Below the pieces are notes generated by a model. The model ran no database searches. It was not told where the DNA came from and saw only the letters and a list, made by a program, of their open reading frames with translations. A DNA stretch of 22,634 nt. It comes from Mnemiopsis leidyi (taxonomy: Eukaryota; Ctenophora; Tentaculata; Lobata; Bolinopsidae). Below, one piece after another: positions 8,001 through 15,484 of this stretch. The stretch lies in contig JH154974.1 of assembly GCA_000226015.1 (NCBI GenBank), forward strand, positions 36,854-59,487. Reading direction: 5' to 3'. Positions within the stretch are counted from its first letter, which is position 1; each line of letters starts with the position of its first letter. The translations under genes were made by a program, and so were the position numbers.

Positions 8001-10815
8001 ATCGGAAAATTTGTTAATTTTTTTTACCCCAAACGAGTAAAGTCAAACAACTTTCCCCAGGTATAAAGTCCAACAACGTTCCTCAGGTATAATGATCTAC
8101 ACACGGTTGTGCGCATTGATCGTGCTCTGCAGGATCACGCTCGGATCGCGTGATTTTACCGCTCTGCTCTCCTCAGCCCCCGAGTCCCACACTGACCTGG
8201 TCTTGAAAAAAACAGAGGGGAGACTTCCATCATGGTTGAAGGGCTCTCTGTACAGGGTTGGACCGGGATTGTTCGAGCATGGCGGGAGATCCGTAAACGG
8301 AATATGTGACGGTTTGGCAAAAGTGCACGGTTGGTATTTCGAAGAAGGCAAAGTACAGTACAGTTCCGAAATGGTGCCGTCTCACGTCTACAACCGGACG
8401 ATGGATGAAAAAGTCCTGGCCCCGAGCGTAGTTACAGGGGACATCACTCCTGACTTAACTCTTGCGGAGGAGGTGAGGATAATGATGAGTAGTTTCGACA
8501 AGAAGGACAACGCTAACGTTGCCATCTGGGACTTGGAGGGCGGAAGGAGTGTTGTCGTCACTGCGGAGAGTCCAATGATGCAGCAACTTCATCCCAAAAC
8601 TCTCAAGTACGAAGGACAATTATTGAGTGGAGCTATTAGCAAGATGGGTTGGAGCAAAAAGCCAATGTTTTCGGCGAGCCACTTCGCAAAGCACCCCTCC
8701 GGCTCGAGCTTCAACTATATCCTGACAATGTCGGTGCTTCCTTGGGAGATGAAAGAGGTTTCCTATGAGTTTTTCGAATACATCCCTGGGAAAGAAGGGC
8801 GGGTGGAGACGAGGAAGGTAGGGAGTGTGTCCCAGCCCCTGACGGACATGAGACTACTCCACATGTTCGGTGCTACTGAGAACTTTATCGTAGTTCCTCT
8901 GTGGAACTTCCAGTTCATACCTCAGTCAATGTTCCATGTACTCCATGACATGACTCACCTTTGCCAGAGTATTCGGTTCACTTACGAAAATCCATTTTAC
9001 ATCCACGTCCTGTCTCTTGGAAGTAAGAAAAAATACAAGTTTGAGCTTCCACCAGCCAGAGGTGTTCATGTCATGAACACATTCGAGAGAACCAACTCCA
9101 AGGGAGAGGTGGAGGTCGTCCTGGACGCTCCTACAACCTCAAACGTTCACGAAATTGACTTGAACAAAGCCTGCATGTTTGACATGATGAAGATCCCGAA
9201 CATGAAGGATACAGACTACCTGTACAAGAATGTGCCCTGGAATACCACCCTAAGACGGTACGTCCTGAACACCAACACTCTGGAGTACATTATCGAAGAC
9301 TTCCCCCGAATCTGGGATCCTGTGGATGCCATGGTGGAGTTCCCATTTGTCAACCTAGCCTACCTGGGTAAGGAGTACTGTTACTGCTACTTCCAGCAGT
9401 GGCAGATGAGCACTAACAACATGGACCTGTTGAAGTACGATCTCTGTAGGAAGACCGCAAAGTCGTGGCACGAGGACAACAAGCATGTGATGGAGCCTGT
9501 CTTTGTGGCCAACCCTAAACCTACCTCTGAAGATGATGGTGTGATAGTGGCGCCTGTCCTGTCTATGACTCTAAGGACGGGTCTACGGAGATGATCGTCT
9601 GGGACGCCAGGGACTTGAAGATTATAGCTAGATTCGACAATCTAGTGAAAGTTCCCTTTACTATCCATGGTTGGTGGTTCAATGAGTGAGTGGGTCCCAG
9701 CAGGATGGTCTAAACCCCGGGCCAAAATGGTAGATGAAAACTTATTTCGTCGTGCAGGACAGATAGTTCGATAAGAAGCGAGTAAAGACGGAAGAAAAAC
9801 AAAACTTACTGAAAACTGTTGATATTTGGATACAATTTTAAAGATTTTGGACAGTATTTTAATAAATTTTAGCTGTATCCTACATTTTTATGACTAATAC
9901 ACAACGTTTGCAAATTGCATTAATCTCAATAATTATCAGTTAATGTCAAATAAATTTGTCTTCTATTCATGCCCTCTGGATAACCTAAGTAAGTAAGTAA
10001 CAGTGGTCACACATGTCCAAATGACTACATGCACGTCGGAAACAGACATTAAACACAGACATGAGACACAAACAAGAGACACAAGAATCAATTACGCCGC
10101 ACAAACCTCAAATTCCGGGTGATGTAAGTTCCTCTAAAAGATGGATCCTGGTGCAAGACTAAAACAGGTTTATGTAACCGACCAGCTACGTACAGTGTAT
10201 CCCAGCTCTGTAAATCTGGAATTATTTGATTAAGGAATTTCATCAATCTTTAGGTTTAAATTAAAAAACGCCCCAAAAACACAGCACTACAAAAATCTTT
10301 GTCAAAACTCAAAAGAATGCAAACCAACCCTTCATAAGATGAGTTTCAGAGATCACACCATACTTGAGGAGAACCCCATCAACCTCCACGAAGGGGTTAA
10401 AGAAACAGTAAGGTCTGATATCCTGTACCAGGGACACCCAACGGGGACCCAACAGTCTCATCATCACGGAATAATGATGTTTGTTGTTTTTAAAGTTCTT
10501 CTCGTGCCACCCAGCTGGGTCGTCAGTCACAAATATGAGATCGGTCATGGTGGATGCAGTAGGGAGGTTTTCCAGCTGATGAAGGACTTTGGAACCATAA
10601 GCGAAACATAGCCTGGACTTGGGGAAGTTTGATTTGACGAGATGTTCGAGTTTAGGGTTGGACAGAGAGGTTGGAGTGGGAGCTGCTGGTTTAGGAGTTG
10701 AGGTAATGACCGAGGTTGGCGGAGATTGCTTTGGGTTGGCGGCGGTTTGGAGGTACCGACATCGGTAAAGTTGTTTCAGTTCAGTTCTCCGACATTCTCG
10801 TCGTATTCCATACAT
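5065..10815 (-). CDS. TAMM41: Mitochondrial CDP-diacylglycerol synthase (Tam41/Mmp37 family), three exons
   Basis: Makes CDP-diacylglycerol from phosphatidic acid and CTP on the matrix side of the inner mitochondrial membrane, the first step toward cardiolipin. Exons: 10329-10815 (ATG at 10815), 10107-10215 and 5065-5818. Phases fit exactly (MK/DLQSW and RNLR/SALHTALLFLP), giving about 449 residues against roughly 320-340 in human. Exon 1 has a basic, Ser/Thr/Pro-rich leader fitting mitochondrial import, then the nucleotidyltransferase motifs CFAYGSK, MTDLIFVTDDP and WHEKNFKNNKHHYS. Exon 2 has LYVAGRLHKPV. Exon 3 has LLFLPERFSDIQLF, SYCGDVR and VEPNVEHFRNLY, all matching human TAMM41. After the usual end (SFKGVLTAGLFKS) the protein continues for about 90 residues and finishes with a hydrophobic segment (VGLSFVIIMSGFLYIVY) and a short basic tail, which I do not know from the vertebrate protein. 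Intron 2 (5819-10106) holds an opposite-strand gene. Confidence 0.94.
6042..6130. repeat. Degenerate ~24-bp tandem repeat, four copies
   Basis: Four imperfect units at 6042-6066, 6067-6090, 6091-6106 (shortened) and 6107-6130. Each is built around TTCCCTACAGCAAAAG-like sequence followed by TGTCAAA or a relative. The repeat resembles the units found at 8023-8090 in front of the nested oxygenase gene. It directly abuts the left arm of the fold-back element. Confidence 0.7.
6138..6960. mobile_element. Fold-back / MITE-like element with imperfect inverted arms
   Basis: The left terminus GGAGGTGGGTCAACAT (6138-6153) is inverted at the right end as ATGTTGACCCCTCC (6947-6960), with a 2-base gap. 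Inside the left end lies an A-rich tract of AAAAAACAAAC type (about 6190-6270), mirrored inside the right end by a T-rich tract (about 6766-6920), as expected of long imperfect inverted repeats. A third motif, CTTTCCCAT, occurs at both ends in the same rather than inverted orientation (6182-6190 and 6930-6938), so a small internal inversion is possible. There is no transposase frame and I could not define target-site duplications. The element type is inference. Confidence 0.5.
8023..8090. repeat. 26-bp tandem repeat abutting the oxygenase start codon
   Basis: Two 26-base units (8039-8064 and 8065-8090) differ at three positions. A more diverged partial copy begins near 8023. Each full unit ends in CAGGTAT. 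The second unit ends one base before the initiator ATG at 8092. The unit contains TATAAAG at 8062-8068, only 24 bases before the ATG, which is too close for a conventional TATA box unless translation starts further in. Confidence 0.8.
8092..9689 (+). CDS. Carotenoid oxygenase (RPE65/BCO1/BCO2 family), intronless, one-base frameshift near 3' end
   Basis: Iron(II) dioxygenase family that cleaves or isomerises carotenoids or retinoids. The frame from ATG 8092 is uninterrupted for 490 family-like residues, then runs into a foreign tail ending at 9594. One missing base near 9562-9563 explains this: the frame resumed at TAT 9564 continues with DARDLKIIARFDN and VPFTIHGWWF to TGA 9687-9689, for about 532 residues, close to RPE65's 533. 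The iron-binding histidines fit the family spacing: H197 (SASHF), H257 (LLHMFG), H326 (GVHVMNTFE) and, only after the shift, about H526 (TIHGWW). Other landmarks are WLKGSLYRVGPGLFEHG near the N-terminus and FPFVNLAYLGKEYCYCYF. The PDPCK motif of the vertebrate enzymes is absent. Residues 1-18 look like a secretion signal, which is unusual for this mostly cytosolic family. The gene lies inside TAMM41 intron 2 on the opposite strand. Which substrate it uses cannot be told. Confidence 0.93.
9861..9954 (+). promoter_or_regulatory. Candidate polyadenylation signals of the oxygenase gene
   Basis: AATAAA occurs at 9861-9866 and again at 9949-9954, about 170 and 260 bases after the restored stop codon on the plus strand. 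Either could end the nested transcript before it reaches TAMM41 exon 2 at 10107. This is a motif match only, and AT-rich DNA yields such hexamers by chance. Confidence 0.4.
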
Positions 10816-11179
10816 TGAGCTAATTACAAGTAGGATTAAGTAAGAAGTACCCTTATTATCATGAAAATTTAGTTTCGATTACTTGCGTCCAGTTTAATTT
10901 GATTATACTGATACTAATACATACCAGGAATAAAGCGATTTTCTCATATTAAAATGTAAAGCGAAAGTTAATCGAAGGTTTCGAGAGAGAATCGTTCATC
11001 ATGTAAAATTAAAACAGTCAGTATTAGCTTTTAAAAACCTGAAAGCCGGCCAATAACACCAAGTTTGTATAAAATATCAGAATAAATTACCCTAATCGCA
11101 ACACTATGTCAGACTTAAGTTGCAGTTGAAGATCTGAATAAAAGATTTTTAAAAATCGTCCCAGCACTAAGCAGCGAAT
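10816..11179. other. Short spacer between MAK16 3' end and TAMM41 start
   Basis: The 364 bases separating the MAK16 stop codon from the TAMM41 start, both on the minus strand. It must contain the end of the MAK16 transcript and the TAMM41 promoter. It is AT-rich and I see no repeat, RNA gene or extra coding frame. Confidence 0.5.
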
Positions 11180-13781
11180 TCATTCAGTAATCTTAACTTT
11201 TTTCTTAGCACCGACGCCTTCCATTTCCATTTCGAGAGAATAATCCTCGATGTCTTCCAGATCACTTTCATCAAAATCTTCAACAAATTCAGACTCTTCT
11301 TCTTCTTCCTCTTCTTCCACCTTGAGAAGTAGAACTAAACTTACAATTCAACAAAAAGCTCTAAATTGAGTCAAAAAGTTAGATGAATGTTGTAATGTAC
11401 ATCCAGCAAATTATGCATATAGTCGTACGACAAAATATAAAAAAACAAAATCGAGTGAAACTAAGCAACACTGGCACATAGTACTGTACCTCGTCCACTA
11501 GTTTCTCAAACACGTCCTTGTGTATGTTGTATATGTCTCCGTACGTGCCCTTCTTCAACCTCTCTAACAATTCTTTCTCTATAGACTGGTCAAGCTGAGC
11601 AGCGGCTAGAGCCTTAGCCTCGCGCCTCGACTCTCGTTTCTCCATCTGAGTTATTACATCACGTTAATACCGCCTGAGTGATTACACCACGTTAATACCA
11701 TCTTAGTGATTACACCACTTTAATACCGTCTGAGTGATTACACCACTTTAATACCATCTGAGTGATAACACCACGTTAATACCATCTGAGTGATTACACC
11801 ACTTTAATTAATACCATCTGACTGATAACACCACGTTAATACCATCTGAGTTATTACACCACGTTAATACCATCTGAGTGATTACACCACTTTAATACCA
11901 TCTGACTGATAACACCACTTTTATACCATCTGAGTGATAACACCACGTTAATACCATCTGAGTGATTACACCACTTTTATAACATCTGAGTGATTACACC
12001 ACGTTAATACCAGCTTCAGGTCTTCAGCATGTCCCAATATTAAGATAAGCAACTATGATTATCGGTCGTCACGAACATCAGATATATGATATGTATACAT
12101 CAGATATAATACATGACCACCTTATAAGGCCAGCTTAGAATAAAGAAATGCAATGAAACAATTGAAAAAATTTAGACGCTGTCCCATTCTTATCACAACT
12201 CTAGGTTTTTGATGTGGTCATCAAAATTTGGCGTGCTGATCAAACGAAAAATACGATATATGTGTGACTTCAAAATTTTAGGATCTCTTTATCCTTAAAT
12301 AACTAAGGCGTCCCGTCTCTTCCTCTCTCGCCCTCTATCTTTCTCTCCCACTACATAATCTAACCGAGATTTGGAGTTGTGGTTACAATAAGGTAGATGT
12401 AACCCAATCAAAACCTGCAGTTGTGACCGGAGACTAGAGAGTAGGACGGCAGAGTCTATATTTAAAACCGTTCACAAAGAATTTCTTTATCCCGAGTAAT
12501 ATGGGCGTCCCTATTATTTGGTGAATTCAGCACCACAGCACAAAGTGATTTAAGTTCTATAATTCACAATAGTTTTCATTGTAAAGCATCATATTCATTG
12601 TTAATTACAATTTAGGCTACAATAATTCACTTGTTGTAGTCTAAATCCAGTGGGATTTGGATTCATAAATACTTGATTCAGACTCCAATCACAAGCATTC
12701 TCTTCTATCTATAATTCATTGTCTTCTGGTGAAGTTGTTCTTTTTGATGATCACTTTAAAAATATAGATCTTGTGGCGAGGCTGTAGTTTCAAACGGTCA
12801 CCAGATCCGATGGGCCGATAGCCGGTCAACTTGATGGGTGCCCTGTTAAGTGTGTGGGAACTAACAATCTTGTGGTGAAGTTGTCGGTCACCTCCTTTTG
12901 TCTCGTGTATTGCGAAATAAATCAGGGCGAAACGAAAGAAAATGAACTCTGAAGATAAAGGAAAATACCACCGTAAAGAAACTGTAAGATCTGCGCCAAT
13001 ACAGAACACAAGGAAGATTTTTACCTTGAGATCACGCGAGACGAGTTTTTTGGTGTTTTTCTTCCTGAGTTTCCTCATCCTAATGAGATACTGTACTATC
13101 TTGGTGTACCGCTGTTTGCACTTGTGCACTGTAAACTTCGGCCAGTATATCAAGTGTTTATCGATCTGCAATATTAAGTTTATCATTTTTTATCAATATC
13201 AAGTTTATCAATTTTTCGAGTAAATGTCTAACGCGAATACTTGGAAATGAACGAAAATTAAACTTACAATTTCGAGCGCTTTTTCGTAATTCCTCGGAAG
13301 CTTAATTTTTTCCCACATTTCTTTAGGAGTGTGAGCCCGCTCTATGACTTTCATGTAAAGATAGCACACACCTGAAATAGAATTGTCTCATTCGTACTGT
13401 ATGCGACTTAAGACCTTCAAGCTTTTTAACTCAGGTTTAAGTATTATATAGCAAAGTATCAATTGACATTTCGTTCATGAATTATTAATTGTCATTAAAC
13501 TACTACACGTGCTAACCAACTAATTTAACCTACCATTTCTTACTGACTTACTTACAAATAACCTTACTTACTTACTACTAACTCTTTCTTACTAACTACT
13601 TACCCTTCTCCTCACGAATAGTGGCGTATTTGCTGTTAGCTAAAGGACAAGATTGTCGGTTACAAAGTCCCGTTACATTGTACTCGTTCTTGCAAAATGT
13701 CTGTTTTTGCTGCTTCGCTTTTACTTTGTAGGAACAGAAGTTCAGGTTAATGTTCTGCCAGATCAGCTCGTCGTTTTGCAT
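11180..13781 (-). CDS. MAK16: MAK16 ribosome biogenesis protein, five exons, complete
   Basis: Nucleolar assembly factor of the 60S pre-ribosome. Exons: 13604-13781 (ATG at 13781), 13268-13371, 13025-13165, 11490-11645 and 11180-11320 (TGA at 11182-11180). Lengths and phases join perfectly to 239 residues, against about 300 in human. Exon 1 has the Cys-bearing start ([34 protein letters not shown]). Exon 2 has [20 protein letters not shown]. Exon 3 has [19 protein letters not shown] and QYLIRMRKL. Exon 4 has [20 protein letters not shown] and TYGDIYN. These are near-identical to the human blocks. The shortfall is in the C-terminal acidic region, here a brief run of eight Glu with [11 protein letters not shown], then a basic end ([10 protein letters not shown]). 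Intron 3 (11646-13024) begins, on its acceptor side, with a minisatellite that includes the acceptor itself. Intron 1 starts with repeated donor-like motifs. Confidence 0.96.
11646..12011. repeat. 28-bp minisatellite, 13 copies, containing the MAK16 exon 4 splice acceptor
   Basis: Thirteen tandem units, all 28 bases except the sixth (32, with an inserted TTAA) and the last, which is cut short. They start exactly at the MAK16 intron 3/exon 4 boundary. In the sense of the gene, each unit begins ATGGTATTAACGTGG (or close variants) and ends with ACTCAG. The unit nearest the exon supplies the real acceptor, and the exon itself starts ATGG like most units. A branch-point-like TATTAAC lies 18 nt before each AG. 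Units vary mainly at C/A within the TTAAC motif and at two positions near the AG. Confidence 0.93.
12012..13024. other. Remainder of MAK16 intron 3
   Basis: About 1 kb of intron between the minisatellite and exon 3. It has a pyrimidine-rich patch (CTCTTCCTCTCTCGCCCTC, near 12318-12336) and is otherwise unremarkable AT-rich DNA. No coding frame, RNA gene or element was recognised. Confidence 0.6.
13539..13603. repeat. Repeated GTAAGT-like motifs directly after the MAK16 exon 1 donor
   Basis: Plus-strand CTTACTTAC-type low-complexity sequence. In the MAK16 sense it reads as the true donor GTAAGT at 13603-13598 followed, within about 65 bases, by several further GTAAGT or AGTAAG copies (for example GTAGTAAGTAAGTAAGG and TTTGTAAGTAAGTCAG). 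It is a degenerate (GTAA)n array whose unit coincides with the consensus 5' splice site. Confidence 0.75.
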
Positions 13782-14620
13782 GGCTACTTCTGCAGAATAG
13801 AGATTTAAGATTGATACCTGGGCAACTATTAAATTACCACATAAAAGTTGTTGTGTTCACACATACTGGAGCGTTAAGTTGGAATGTTCATTTTCTGGGA
13901 ATTCCTGAAACTATTGAGGAGCCAGTATATATGATAGTCAATTGTTAATAAATTAATAAATGAACACGTGATGGTAATGTTAAAAAATTAATCAATGTCT
14001 TAAATATTTTACCATACTCAAAGTAAATGTCACTTCATTCAATTTCGATAAAGATAGATCGAAAAGCAGAAATCTACCCAAACTATAATTCATCTAATTG
14101 TCAAAGTAATTCTTCGAATGTTTCTTGGACCCTGAATGTCTCAATACTGTAGACGAGAACGACCACAAGAAAGAGTCCGTTAACTTTGAAAAGTTAATCG
14201 TGGGCAGAGCACACTTTATTATTCTCAGTAAACAAATGATATTAAAATAACGACAAGTTTGCTTTAATGCTTTAACTCATACTTAACGGTGAAAAGAGAG
14301 AGTATAAGAATGGAATATTTCAATTTTCTACAATAAGTTGGGGGAGGGGTGCTCATACCAACTAAAAAACTTGAAAAAAACTCTATATCAATTTTGGGAA
14401 CTTTAGGGTCCCTATTGAGTTTTTTTGAGCCTCCCCCCTCCCCCAATGTAGGACTATTTACAAATATTTTCATATTGTATCTCTAAACAATGCATAAATC
14501 TAAAGGGACGATGGCTCAACTGTTTTACAGAATATGGCACAGAAATCCCGGCAGAACTTACTTTGAACTTACTTTCATCTTACCCTTAACAAACTCCTAA
14601 CTAAATTAATTCTAAACAGC
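13782..14620. other. Spacer between the phospholipase gene and MAK16
   Basis: About 840 bases holding the 3' flank of the phospholipase gene and the MAK16 upstream region, both minus strand. The one structured item is the inverted repeat at 14338-14446. A 69-codon minus-strand frame across it (14264-14473) is a by-product of that repeat and has no domain. Nothing else was recognised. Confidence 0.55.
14338..14446. repeat. G-rich inverted repeat able to form a hairpin or cruciform
   Basis: The left arm TTGGGGGAGGGGTGCTCA (14338-14355) pairs with TGAGCctCCCCCCTCCCCCAA (14426-14446) apart from a 3-base bulge. The pairing is extended inward by AAAAAAACTC (about 14374-14383) with GAGTTTTTTT (about 14418-14427), the left arm having about 18 extra bases between the two blocks. 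The GGGGGAGG motif recalls the end of the fold-back element at 6138, so both may belong to one short transposon family. That link is inference. Confidence 0.6.
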
Positions 14621-15202
14621 TCACAACTCTGGCGCGCCAGCCACACACTGACAGGCCTCTTTCTGGGCGGACCTGAAAGAGTTGCACCCCGCACCCGCTA
14701 CCACGGCGAACAATCCATTAGCTGTACTCGAACACAGCTCCTCAACGTCAAACTTGCCACCTACTACTTTTATTATCTGCTTAGCTGACACACAAACCTC
14801 TTTGAGACACTTCCGAAAACTCGTGTCGCACTTGTTTCGCTTGACATTGCACGTGCCATAGCAAGTGTCGTGCTGAGAACAACAATCGTTGACTGGAGGT
14901 ACAAGTTTAGCCAACTCTTTAGTGAACATGGTAGCGGCAGTTCCACAACCGTTTGGCTTGGGCACGTAGCCAGGGATTGGTATAGGGTATCCGCCATTAG
15001 GGCAGCTGTACGAGCAGTCAAATAGTGATCCGAACGCTTCGCCAATCGATTTTAGGAATTTCGGTATACCCCCTGTTGCAATCTTGTCGGCAAAGGAAGA
15101 TGCAATTGGAAGGATTACGATTGTAGGAAATAGAAGGAGTAGTAGATATCGCGACATGCTCTGGACATTAACCTGTGTTATAGTATATAGGTAAGAAGCC
15201 AT
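14621..15202 (-). CDS. PLA2G12: Secreted phospholipase A2, group XII-like, single exon
   Basis: Calcium-dependent sn-2 lipase family. The pattern is that of group XII: FDCSYSCPNGGYPIP, then PKPNGCGTA where group XII has its PNGCG loop, then the catalytic CCSQHDTCYGTC (His111-Asp112 counted from the first Met), CDTSFRKCLKEVC, and a late CNSF...ACQC pair. All match human PLA2G12A blocks. Two starts are possible. ATG 15202 gives 193 residues with a 15-residue polar lead. ATG 15157 puts MSRYLLLLLFPTIVILP at the N-terminus, a textbook signal peptide, so I prefer it (178 residues). Thirteen cysteines lie in the mature region, so a disulphide-rich secreted protein is expected. The vertebrate gene is split, whereas here the coding region has no intron, so a retrocopy or intron loss is possible. 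The family is widespread in animals and nothing here shows a venom role. Confidence 0.92.
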   Translation of the reverse strand: MASYLYTITQVNVQSMSRYLLLLLFPTIVILPIASSFADKIATGGIPKFLKSIGEAFGSLFDCSYSCPNGGYPIPIPGYVPKPNGCGTAATMFTKELAKLVPPVNDCCSQHDTCYGTCNVKRNKCDTSFRKCLKEVCVSAKQIIKVVGGKFDVEELCSSTANGLFAVVAGAGCNSFRSAQKEACQCVAGAPEL

Positions 15203-15484
15203 GCAATTAGTTTAGATCAGAATTTATCATCCATTGATTAAACAGTTCCCTAATATAGCACAGCGAATGCAGACTTAATCTTTAAATGAAACAATTTTCG
15301 TAACACTTAAGCTGATAACAGTGAGGGATATAAAGTCAACAAAGGTATAGAACTTTAAGAAGTTGTTTGAAAACATTAAAACATCAGTGAATGCGATCGA
15401 AAACGTCTTTCATACAAATAATTTTAAGGTCTAAGCATCAACTGTAAATTACAAACTTAATAAATTAACTACCGCCAGCTAGTC

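Larger units (their letters stand above)
5819..8022. other. Distal part of TAMM41 intron 2
   Basis: About 2.2 kb of intron between TAMM41 exon 3 and the nested oxygenase. It holds a degenerate 24-bp repeat (6042-6130) and a fold-back element with A-rich and T-rich arms (6138-6960), described separately. The rest is AT-rich. A 65-codon plus-strand open frame at 7335-7532 has no recognisable domain and I do not call it. The promoter of the nested gene should lie in the right part of this stretch, but no clear core promoter is visible. Confidence 0.6.

Noticed and set aside
8062..8068. TATA box for the oxygenase gene
   Set aside because: It is only 24 bases before the ATG, so transcription would begin at or after the start codon. 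It is also part of a tandem repeat.
11646..12011. CRISPR array
   Set aside because: Units are contiguous 28-base tandem copies without unique spacers, in a eukaryotic intron.
12942..13223. 93-codon plus-strand frame
   Set aside because: It is antisense to MAK16 exon 3, which is supported by protein similarity and splice phases.
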